A stretch of 64,000 bases of DNA, taken from contig NHNV01000013.1 in the NCBI GenBank assembly GCA_002785995.1, positions 124,001 to 188,000 on the forward strand, written 5' to 3'. The DNA comes from Mycosphaerelloides madeirae (lineage: Eukaryota > Ascomycota > Dothideomycetes > Mycosphaerellales > Mycosphaerellaceae). The notes below the pieces were generated by a model. The model had not been told where the DNA came from. It made no database searches and was given only the letters and a program-made list of their open reading frames with translations. Of this stretch, positions 22,809 through 31,986 are shown piece after piece. Both the position numbers and the translations under genes were made by a program. Each line of letters begins with the position of its first letter. Positions within the stretch are counted from its first letter, which is position 1.

Positions 22809-25800
22809 ATGGGAGATTCTGGCCGCTGGCCCAACAGACTGGGGTCTGGGAGCGACCACACCAGCTCCATTTTCGATGATGAGGAGACGATACCTCCGGA
22901 GGTAGAGCGGCTTCAGGATCCCACTACGACAAACAATTGGGAAAATAGCCATGGGGTCGCCATTGTGGGCATGTCGGTCAAAGTTGCTGGGGCTGATAGC
23001 TTGGAAGAATTCTGGGACCTCATATGCCGAGCAGAATCGCAATATCGACGATTTCCCCCGGAGCGAAATCACGACCCATCTCAGAGCACGACGCAATTTG
23101 GGAACTTCATCCGCGATCATGACAACTTCGACCATCGCTTCTTTAAGAAGTCCCCAAGAGAAGCTGCAACGACGGACCCTCAGCAGAGATTGTTCATGCA
23201 GTCGGCATACGAAGCTGTTTGCCATTCAGGATATTTCAGCAAAGTAGATCCTGATGCCAATATCGGTGTCTACGTAGGCATGCGATCCGCAGACTATGAG
23301 AACAACGTAGCCTGCCACCCTGCAAATGCTTTCTCGGCCACAGGCAACCTCAGAGCTTTTACTGCCGGCAAGATCAGCCACTACTTTGGATGGACTGGAC
23401 CCGCAATGACGGTCGATAGTGCCGAGGTTTCTTCCACGGTAGCAATTCATCGGGCTCGTGAGGCAATACTTCGAGGCGAATGTACAGCAGCACTGGCTGG
23501 GGGCGTTTCGATCATGACTAGTGCAACGGGCTTCGAGTATCCTGCTCATGCAGGTCTGCTGAGTCCGACAGGGTCAACCAGACCGTTCGATGCCGCTGCC
23601 GATGGCTATTGCAGGGGAGAGGCCGTTGCGTGCGTGCTGCTGAAACAAACCTCGCAAGCAATTCAGAACGGTGACCATATATTGGGCTACCTTGATGCTG
23701 TTTCTGTGGCTTTTGATGCAGATATGTCCCCTGCCAACGCCGGGTCCAAGCCAAGCTTCGTTCCGAGCTCTACTTCACTAGCGGCTGTATTCAATAAAGT
23801 GATCGGAACATCTGGACTTCGATTGCATGATATCACAGTGGTTGAAGCGTGTGGAACCGGTCTATCTGCGGCTGACGAAGCTGAATACCGAAGTGTAAAG
23901 CAAACCGTTGAGCGTTCAGAAAGAGGACCTACCTTTGTTGCTTTGGGCTCAGTCAAGAGCTTGATCGGCCACACCGAAGCTGTATCTGGAGTCGTGAGTC
24001 TTATCAAAGTGCTTCTCATGATGCACCATGGCTCCATAGCGCCTCAAGCCAGCTTCGATTTCCTCCATCCTAGATTGCAAGAATTTAAGTCCGACCTCCT
24101 GGAAATACCGACACAGCAAATGCCATGGAGTGTGAAGTCCCGAGCAGCGCTCATCAGTTCTTACAGTGTGACAGGGTCAATTGCGGCGGTGGTCCTCTCG
24201 CAAAAACAAGTTGATCGAAGTCTGGAGTCCGTATCAAGTCTACAAGAAGGGATAGAATACCCGTTCTGGATTGCCGCGCACGACCAAGCAAGCCTACGCG
24301 AGTACTCGGCCAAGCTGGCCAAGTTTCTCACGTCCAATCCGGCTGTGTGCCTCGCGGATGTTGCGTACAACGTTTTTCGCCAATCAAACCGCTCATTGTC
24401 CGAGCGCTGGATTTGCATGGCGAGTACACCAGCAGAGCTTAAAGAGAAGCTCGAGGCTTTCGTCGAACAGGGTGAAGCTTCAGAGTCGCAACGTTCAAAA
24501 GCAAAGAGCCCGGTGATTCTATGCTTCAGTGATGTCTTTCCGAAGCATATGGGCCTCAACCTTGATTTATATCGCTCAACCGCCCTATTGCGGCGATATA
24601 TCGACGAGTGCAACGATGCACTGCTGGAGATTGGTGCGGAGAGCCTTTACCCGGCTATTTTCGACAGCGCCTCTGATGAAGACATATGCAAGCGCTATAC
24701 CATAATCTTCGCGATCCAGTATGCCTGTGCGAAGTGCTGGATCGACTCTGGGGTTGAGGTCGCTGCTGTAATGGGAGCTGGCTTGGGAGAACTGACTTGT
24801 CTCGCCGTTACGGGGACATGTTCCCTTCCAAACTCGCTTCGGGCTACCATTGATCACGCGGAAGCAGTGATGCAAAACCTGAATTCCAGAGAAGCCTCTG
24901 TATCGACATACAAAGCGATCAGGAGTACTACGGAGTCTAGGCAACCGAGTTTACGTTGGGAGCGAGTCGCCGAAGATGCTTCTGTCACTTCCCCTGAAGA
25001 AAGCCTTGCTGCCGCATTACAAAGACTCCATCAGGATTTTCCATCTGCCGTGTGGCTAGAGGCAGGCTCTACATCAGACATTACCAACTCTGCCCGCAAA
25101 GCACTGAATGGCCCCACGCAGTCTCACTTCCAAGCTTTGGACTTGAGCTTGCAGCAGGCAATGAACTCTCTATCCCAAGCAATTGTCAACTTATGGCAGG
25201 AGGGCTTGAACATACGCCACTGGGCTCATCACAGCTCACAGGCGCAGTCATACGGGCATCTCCTACTCCCTCCATACCAGTTTCGAAAGTCTCGTCATTG
25301 GTTGGAGTTGAAAAGCCCTCCTTGTCAATCTGCACTCGACACCGCCGATCCACGATTGAAACATGCCGACACACCTTTTACCTTCATCGGCTATCAGGAT
25401 AAGAACCGAGAGCGCGCCCGCTTCCGAATCAATACTGAGGCAAATGAGGTCAAGAAGATGCTATCCACTTACAAATGGGCGTCAGATTCCAACATCTTGT
25501 CCTCTGCAGCTCTCGTGGAAATTGTCGTCGATGCCATGTTCAGTCTCTGCCCTAACGTCCAAAAAGCACAGCCACAGTTGGCTATCTCCAATCTTGAATC
25601 ACCCAACGTTTTGTGTGTAAGCTCTGCTGGAGACGTCTGGCTAGATCTTCTGGCGACTGCTGGCGACTTTGCTATATGCAGCTGGGAAGTCAACACGAGT
25701 GGCATGGCGATGCCTGTTACAGGCCAGATCACTCTTCAGTCGCATCTTGAGCCTCGTTGGAATAGTGAGTATGAACGGTATGCTCAGATCGTGGAGCACC

Positions 25801-27563
25801 GAGCTTGTCTGGATCTTCTGAACTCCACAAATGCTGATGACAAGATTCGTGGGCGTGCTCTACATCAGGTCTTCGCCGATGTACTCCCTAATGCTGGAGT
25901 CCTTCAACCAATCCATACCTGGGCCACGAAGGGCAACACATCCGTTGCTCGGCTACGTAGTGCAGAAACTCTGACACTGGCTTTGTTGAGAGATGCTTTC
26001 CTCCAGGTCGGAAGTCTCTGGGGCAACAACGCGGACAGCCGACCATCGGAATCGATATATATGATGACTGGTATTGACAGCTGGCATCGAAGCAGGTTGG
26101 CCTCTCGTCGACCTGATCTGGACAACGCCCTGTTGGCATTGGACGTCTTGGTCTTTCATCGGAAAGTCTCGGACGAGATATATAATAGCGACATCTTTGT
26201 CTTCAAGGCTGACAGCAGCAGTCTCGTTGAAATCTTTCTGGGTGTGCGCTACACTTGCAAAGACAAGCCGAACCTGTTAGCGGTTGCTCCTGGACTAGCG
26301 AGCAAGCAAGCCGCTCATGGAGCCACGTCTGCATTGCTTTCGGAGCAGAGCGTTAGCAAACCCGACCCAATTATTGAGACTCCAGCTGAGCAAGCGGTTT
26401 CCTCGGCCATGTCCAAGGCCTTCAGCCAGATGATGACACTTACCGACCGTTTCATCGAAGACCACGACTGTCGCAATTACCTCGAAAGAATCAACCCTCT
26501 ACAGACACAGCTTTGCATTGCACTTGCGCTTGAAGCTTTCGACCAGCTCGGCTGCAATATCAAGACCGCGCCAGCCGGCTCATCGCTATCGAGGGTCAAG
26601 ATTGCACCACAACATATTCATCTCCTAGAGTACCTGTACGAAATGCTCGAGAATGACGGGAACTTGATTGCTATAGACAACGAGAGTGGGCGCATCACAC
26701 GGACGAACGTGGTCGCCCCTCAAGCAGCGAGCGACAGTATTCTCGCCAAGCTCGAAGCCGAGTTTGAAACACAGAATATCTCGTTTCGTCTCACCTATCA
26801 CTGCGGCCGCCAGCTTGCTGGTGTCCTGACAGGCACTGTTGACGGACTGGCCGTTATCTTCGGCGACCCTGCAGGACGAAAGTTGACAACTGCACTGTAT
26901 GGTGACTCTCCGCTAAACGTACTCGCGTTTCGACAAACTGCGGATGTTATACGACGTGCCCTTACACAGCTCGCGGAGCAGCAGAAGAGGAATAAACCAG
27001 TATTTCGAGTTCTTGAAATGGGAGCGGGCACGGGTGGTGCAACAAAACACCTCTTGCCTGCCATCAGCAGCGTCGAAGGCATGCCAGTCGAATACACATT
27101 CACCGACGTAGCCGCATCCTTCGTAGGAGCAGCGTCAAGGAAGCAATGGCCAGACAACTGCAGCAACATCACCATGAAATTCAGCACCCACGACATAGCA
27201 ACACCACCAGCACCGGACCTCATCGCAACCCAGGATGTCGTCCTCGCCGCCAACGCCGTACACGCCACCAGTAACCTAATTGCATCGCTTCGCAACACTC
27301 GCCATCTGCTGCGGCCCGGCGGCTGTCTGATGCTAGTCGAGATGACGGAGCCGCTACGGTGGGTAGACATGGTGTTCGGTCTGCTGAAAGATTGGTGGTC
27401 ATTTGAAGATGGTCGAAGTCATGCACTGGCGCCACCTGAGCGCTGGGAAGAAGCGCTGTGCGAGGCGGGTTTTGGGCAGGTAAATTGGACGGAGGGATTG
27501 CTGCCAGAGAGTCGGGTTCAGAGGGTCTTTTTTGCTGTGAATATGGATGGTGTGTCGGCGTAG
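22809..27563 (+). CDS. PKS-shaped C-methyltransferase: catalytically dead KS-AT-PT scaffold with intact CMeT
   Basis: Intron-free 1584-residue NR-PKS paralogue. It lacks SAT and begins with KS at about residue 47 (VAIVGMSVKVAGAD). KS: DSAEVSSTVA puts Glu206 where the active Cys belongs, and EACGTGL puts Cys348 where the first His belongs; IGHTE is kept. AT: MGAGLGE puts Gly658 at the catalytic Ser, and about 90 residues are missing, including the region of the catalytic His. PT: LSTYKWA puts Tyr888 at the catalytic His, while the Asp in LRDAFLQ remains. No ACP GxDSL motif exists. The C-terminal CMeT looks complete: VLEMGAGTGGATKHLLP near 1401-1417, NAVHATSNL with His1485, and VEMTEPLRWVD with Glu1511, the residues expected for catalysis. 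It ends soon after this domain, with no R or TE. It lies in the same cluster as the CMeT-less NR-PKS, so it probably methylates that enzyme's intermediates in trans. That role is inference. Confidence 0.9.
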   Translation: MGDSGRWPNRLGSGSDHTSSIFDDEETIPPEVERLQDPTTTNNWENSHGVAIVGMSVKVAGADSLEEFWDLICRAESQYRRFPPERNHDPSQSTTQFGNFIRDHDNFDHRFFKKSPREAATTDPQQRLFMQSAYEAVCHSGYFSKVDPDANIGVYVGMRSADYENNVACHPANAFSATGNLRAFTAGKISHYFGWTGPAMTVDSAEVSSTVAIHRAREAILRGECTAALAGGVSIMTSATGFEYPAHAGLLSPTGSTRPFDAAADGYCRGEAVACVLLKQTSQAIQNGDHILGYLDAVSVAFDADMSPANAGSKPSFVPSSTSLAAVFNKVIGTSGLRLHDITVVEACGTGLSAADEAEYRSVKQTVERSERGPTFVALGSVKSLIGHTEAVSGVVSLIKVLLMMHHGSIAPQASFDFLHPRLQEFKSDLLEIPTQQMPWSVKSRAALISSYSVTGSIAAVVLSQKQVDRSLESVSSLQEGIEYPFWIAAHDQASLREYSAKLAKFLTSNPAVCLADVAYNVFRQSNRSLSERWICMASTPAELKEKLEAFVEQGEASESQRSKAKSPVILCFSDVFPKHMGLNLDLYRSTALLRRYIDECNDALLEIGAESLYPAIFDSASDEDICKRYTIIFAIQYACAKCWIDSGVEVAAVMGAGLGELTCLAVTGTCSLPNSLRATIDHAEAVMQNLNSREASVSTYKAIRSTTESRQPSLRWERVAEDASVTSPEESLAAALQRLHQDFPSAVWLEAGSTSDITNSARKALNGPTQSHFQALDLSLQQAMNSLSQAIVNLWQEGLNIRHWAHHSSQAQSYGHLLLPPYQFRKSRHWLELKSPPCQSALDTADPRLKHADTPFTFIGYQDKNRERARFRINTEANEVKKMLSTYKWASDSNILSSAALVEIVVDAMFSLCPNVQKAQPQLAISNLESPNVLCVSSAGDVWLDLLATAGDFAICSWEVNTSGMAMPVTGQITLQSHLEPRWNSEYERYAQIVEHRACLDLLNSTNADDKIRGRALHQVFADVLPNAGVLQPIHTWATKGNTSVARLRSAETLTLALLRDAFLQVGSLWGNNADSRPSESIYMMTGIDSWHRSRLASRRPDLDNALLALDVLVFHRKVSDEIYNSDIFVFKADSSSLVEIFLGVRYTCKDKPNLLAVAPGLASKQAAHGATSALLSEQSVSKPDPIIETPAEQAVSSAMSKAFSQMMTLTDRFIEDHDCRNYLERINPLQTQLCIALALEAFDQLGCNIKTAPAGSSLSRVKIAPQHIHLLEYLYEMLENDGNLIAIDNESGRITRTNVVAPQAASDSILAKLEAEFETQNISFRLTYHCGRQLAGVLTGTVDGLAVIFGDPAGRKLTTALYGDSPLNVLAFRQTADVIRRALTQLAEQQKRNKPVFRVLEMGAGTGGATKHLLPAISSVEGMPVEYTFTDVAASFVGAASRKQWPDNCSNITMKFSTHDIATPPAPDLIATQDVVLAANAVHATSNLIASLRNTRHLLRPGGCLMLVEMTEPLRWVDMVFGLLKDWWSFEDGRSHALAPPERWEEALCEAGFGQVNWTEGLLPESRVQRVFFAVNMDGVSA

Positions 27564-27875
27564 GAGTTGCTGGAGATGTGCAGGTTTATGGAGTCTCTTA
27601 GGGATCAATTTTTCCCGTACCGTGTGATACACAATTTTATCAAGATGAGGTACAAGAAAGCTAAAATCATAATACGTTGCGCCGCGAAAGGTGAGACCCA
27701 TGCTGTGACAGACCGAAACGGAAGTTGAAAGCCTCGTATCTCATCGAACGTTGACATCTGACGGCCCGGTATTTTTGAACATCGCTCTCGACGGCAAATG
27801 CTGGTGGACACACGGAATACCGTCGTATGGACTTGGGAGACCTCGAATGGGATGAAGTGCTAGGCTTGAGTCAAT
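27564..27875. other. Intergenic gap at the right border of the cluster
   Basis: 312 bp between the PKS-like stop and the end of the decayed STAND gene. Only short frames are present. It probably contains the PKS-like terminator; no repeat or RNA gene was recognised. Confidence 0.4.
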
Positions 27876-30800
27876 TCATTTGTGGTCGTCAACTTCCACG
27901 ACTTCAATTCTCACACCGAGGGCCTCGACAGTCGTCACGTACTCTCCATCTGGAGGTTCATTCGCGATGAGTTCATCGCATATGACGTAGAAGCGTTACT
28001 CTAGCCAGTCCTCGAGTTCCAGATCACTTGAGGTGAAGTCGTCCATCATTTGGGCGAGAATGGTTTCGAAGAAGGCACTTTGCTCAGTGTCTCCGTCGCG
28101 GATCTCTTGTTTATCCTCTTGATCTTTTCATGACCATGAATCTAACGCACTGCAACATGTGTGGCGCATCTCTATTCGGTCGGAGAGGATATCGCGGATG
28201 AGTTGTGGTTGTATGAACTTCCATATGTCTGGCAGGTTGGTCAACATGCTGCGTAGGTTCCTTGCCAGTCTCAAGGTTTCCACGACTTCATAGGAGGCCT
28301 TCTACCATCGTTCGATCTGAAGCCACGGGCGTAGAAACAGGTCGGTGCCAGCGAAACCTGCCTCGGAAGCACATGCACATTGGCAGCCATCGTGGTTATC
28401 GATGCTGAGTAATCTTCAAGTGAAGCACAATGCCGCGACATCGATTATACGCCTGCACGTTGCCTCGCCGATTCTAGCGATGAGATTCCCGATATTCACA
28501 CGGCACCGGAAGTGATGTGACGCCAACACAGCCTCGTCCGTATGCTCAAGATAGCCCAAGATCCAAACACCTAGTCCGGATTGCTGGGAGAGATATCGAT
28601 CGACGGGCACATAACGCGAACGACCGCCACAGAAAGGGTGTTCCAGCGCATAATCAAGTTGAACATCACGGAAGCCCGTTCGCCACAGTAGATCTGCCGT
28701 TTGAAATGTAAAGTATTCATCGCTAATGCAACTCCACAGCAGGTCTGGCGTTTGAAGCGCGAAGGGCCGACTCCAGGATATCTCTTCAGCGTCATCTAAC
28801 ATAGCATAAGGTGCTTCCAGTCCTACTTCTGCGAGCTTGTCTAGAACTTGCCGTGCATGCTGGTCTGGTATTGTCTCGGGATTGATCTGAAGACAAATCA
28901 TATCTTCTTCTAATAGACTGTCCAGTGCAAGATCTCGGAGGGAAACCCGCCGCTCGGCAGCCTCAGAAATCAACAGCGAAGTGGCCGTAGATATATAAGC
29001 TTTATAGTCTGCTTCTATAGGTGCCTGCAGGCATTCCGAGGAATGGATGTTGGCATAGTCTGCGTCCAGGAAGAGCTCAGCGCACTCCAAATGACGGCGC
29101 AAGAAGGCCTGCTCAATAGCGAAAGTCACATCGACATTCTTCTGACGCGGTAATAGTGGGAGTGAGCGTTCCAGTCCCTGTTTCCAGTCGAATGATGCCG
29201 TCGAAGCCGATCTTAGACCCGGGAATTCCTGTGTTCTGAAACATCCTTCAACGGCCTAGTTAAGTGCTGAAAGTGATCTCCGGAGGACATCAGATTCGAG
29301 CTCATGGAAATCGAAACCTGAAATTTATTAGATGAAAGACTTAATTGCCGCCCTCTTGATGGTGGTATGCTTACTTGCAATCAAGGAGGTTTGCGCCGTG
29401 AGCAACTGAGGGCTCTTAAACTTCCGCCAGGAGTCAAGAATACGTTCTTAGTAACACCATTTGGGGTGGTTCACCAAAACCCCCCAAGCACTTTTGCTGT
29501 ATCAGCATCCGATGGTTTGATTCTGAGTCGGTGAGCGAGGGAAACAAGTCTGTCAGATCATGGAACACCGAGCTGCGACGTCAGTTTCAATTCTGGAATG
29601 CTTTCTTCAGGTGCGTACTTATTTAAAAGTTTCGTTCGGCTGTACGGCGAAATGGACGAGGTTTGTCAGCAAGCCGACTGTGTGTGCCTGTACTCCACGT
29701 AGGTCGCAAGATAGGGAGAATCTTTCCATCGTCCGGATGACGGCTTTAACGGCAAGCTTGTATCTCATTGATATTGCCATCAACCAATCGCCGTGATAGA
29801 TACTGTGGACGGTGCAACGCAAATCATGTAAGAGGAGGGTATGTACACGAATGATTGTGTTGCCATCTTCGTCAACGTATTGCGGGAAGGTGTCTTCACT
29901 CGCGAAGAAGCCGGCCAGATTGTGCCTCAAGGAAATCAGCTTGTCACAGAGAAACTCGTTGATGCCGGTAGCTGTTTTGGACGACATCTGGACTGTGCTG
30001 GAGTATTCCAGCAAAGCCTGGAACGCCATGTTCTCATCAGATGATACGACTCGGCGGCCAGACCAGGCTCGCTGAGGCCATGCTGGCATTGTGCAGGTCG
30101 ACACTGAGAATGACCATTGATCGCGAGGCATTCGAGTAGTACGGTATGACGATTCGGATCTCAAATTTCGAAGTTGGGGGTCTCGGGCTGAAGAATGGAC
30201 AAGCCTCGTAGTGCTGGATAACCGTTGAGGACGCGTATGCCAGGGATCGAAGCGTCCAAGCGAAGCCGCGTTGTTTTCGTGAACGACATCTGCATGCACA
30301 AGTGATCGACTGGTAATATACCATGGGTTTCTCGACTGGTTTGCTTCGATACGAGGGTGTCACGACGATGCTTTGACTTTCTGTCTCCGAGATTGCTGGA
30401 GCAGAAGATGATGCGAGTGAAGTCTCTGCGAAACTCGCGAAAGACTCATGGAGATCTTCAACCCGTCGTGATATCATGTTCTTAGTGCTATCCTCATTTT
30501 GGATGCGCATATGAAGCCCTGTAGACGTGGATCTCTGGGTCTGCAGCAGGTGTGATATTTGCTCACTGTATGTCACGTCAGCTATGTGTACGATCAGAGT
30601 GATATTGTCGTCATGAGACGGAGTACCGACATCTTGAAAATTGTGATATAATCAGCAGCACGTTTGTCAACTGCATAACATAGCCGAAGTTTGCTGCCAG
30701 CGAGAGTTGAGGTTTGTGAAACACCAGCAAGCCAAAAAGATGCTGATATTTTTCTTCGAAAAGCAAGCTGGGGTTCAAGATACACACCTCTGCGCGACGT

Positions 30801-31215
30801 GTACGGCGAGACTGAGGTTACTGTGAAGATCGTTCAGGTTGGCATTGAGTCAGACCAGATCGGCCTTGCGAAAAGGATAGCTCGCTTTTCGAACGCACGA
30901 CGTGATTCTGGAGCTCTACGTTGACGAAGGTGTCAGAGTCTCACGGACTTGTTACAGTTCTCGAATCCCGTCCGCGCATACGATGACCGCGTCCAACGCT
31001 ATTTGGAATGAAGGACGCTCGACGAGATCAGAGCCCTCCAAAACATTGCTGAGCACTTCCAGGATATTGCAGAGGCCGTGGAATCGAATGGATATGGCTT
31101 TCACGTCTCTATCGTGGTCCTTCAAGGCCCCGGTTTACTGGATCAGTCCGCCGCAAACCTGAAGCCCAAGAGACATGAAGCTAGCGGCGCTGGCGGCGGC
31201 CGCAAACTCTGTCAT
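27876..31215 (-). pseudogene. Decayed STAND-type gene: HeLo-like N-terminal domain with ankyrin-family tail
   Basis: Read from an ATG at 31215, the N-terminus resembles the fungal STAND N-terminal (HeLo-like) domain: ASFMSLGLQVCGGLIQ, then after a stop TGALKDHDRDVKAIS and CADGIREL. Stops interrupt it at 31135-31137 and 30952-30954. Further along, around 30300, an ITCACRCRS cysteine cluster typical of these proteins appears. From 29250 down, a frame resembling the central and C-terminal part of fungal ankyrin-type proteins (QTADLLWRTGFRDV, DGCQCACASEAG, VEALGVRIEVVEVDD) runs to 27876, broken by stops at 28416, 28302, 28128 and 27996, all in one frame. Frameshifts occur between the parts. Intact relatives are incompatibility or immune-type receptors. 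The longest surviving open piece is 28416-29129. It cannot make a full protein. Confidence 0.7.
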
Positions 31216-31453
31216 GTCGACGTGAGCCCCCAGTATACCAATAGGGGATAAAATGTAGGAGGAATAGACCAGGGATGGGATCAGTCAGAAGGATGGCGGG
31301 CATGATTTGAAGATCCAGGAGCAAGGCTGTGATCGTGAAATCGAGAGCATGACTGTGACTGCGGCTGAGTCCTGTACAACCATGCCGCCCCCCTATTTGG
31401 TTGGTTCATAGTTGATACAAAACCAGCTCAACAAGCCGCTTGTGTACAACTTC

Positions 31454-31777
31454 TTAGATCAAGCGAAACATATTGTTCTTGACACTTCGCTTCATTGCAG
31501 CCGGCTTCCCGTCTTCGTACTCGATGCCAGCCTCGCCACCTTCGCCAGAAATGACAGCCAGCTTGCGCATCAATTCTTGATCCTTCTCGGCCTGTGTCAT
31601 GGTCGACTGCTGTTTCTGCTGCGCTGCCTGGGCGTTCTGCTCGAGAGTCTTGTCGTCTTGCGAGGGTTGATCTGGTGGTTTGCCTTGGTCGTGCGATTTT
31701 GCCGCCATTCCTCGAGATGAGGAGGCTAATCTGGCAGCCACTCTGGGGGTGACTCTTACGGATACTGTTTTCAACAT
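31454..31777 (-). CDS. Small conserved protein, probably mitochondrial
   Basis: 107-residue protein starting at the ATG in a good context (CCAAGATG). The N-terminus, MLKTVSVRVTPRVAARLASS, is rich in Arg, Ser and hydrophobic residues with no acidic ones, as expected of a mitochondrial presequence. A Gln-rich, polar middle follows, then a compact end: ELMRKLAVISGEGGEAGIEY, and then KRSVKNNMFRLI. That end resembles a family of short fungal proteins of unknown function. No catalytic motif is visible. It is divergent from cef1, with about 210 bp between the starts. Confidence 0.65.
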   Translation of the reverse strand: MLKTVSVRVTPRVAARLASSSRGMAAKSHDQGKPPDQPSQDDKTLEQNAQAAQQKQQSTMTQAEKDQELMRKLAVISGEGGEAGIEYEDGKPAAMKRSVKNNMFRLI

Positions 31778-31986
31778 CTTGGTTTTGTCAATGATTGTTT
31801 GTAGAGAAGAGAAATGCACTTCGAATCTCCTGAGGAAGTTGCAAAGGTCGCGTCAAGTTGGCGTCATACTGAGTTCGCTAGCTTCCGTCGATCCCGCCGC
31901 TAGCCTGACTCGCGCGCCTTCAAGTCCTTTCACGAGCAACCTCGACCAGAGCTTCCTCTCAGCACATCAACCCCACTACCAATAAA

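Noticed and set aside
22809..27563. The PKS-like gene as a plain pseudogene
   Set aside because: The 1584-codon frame has no stop or frameshift and the CMeT keeps its SAM motif and both catalytic residues. Random decay would not spare one domain so cleanly.
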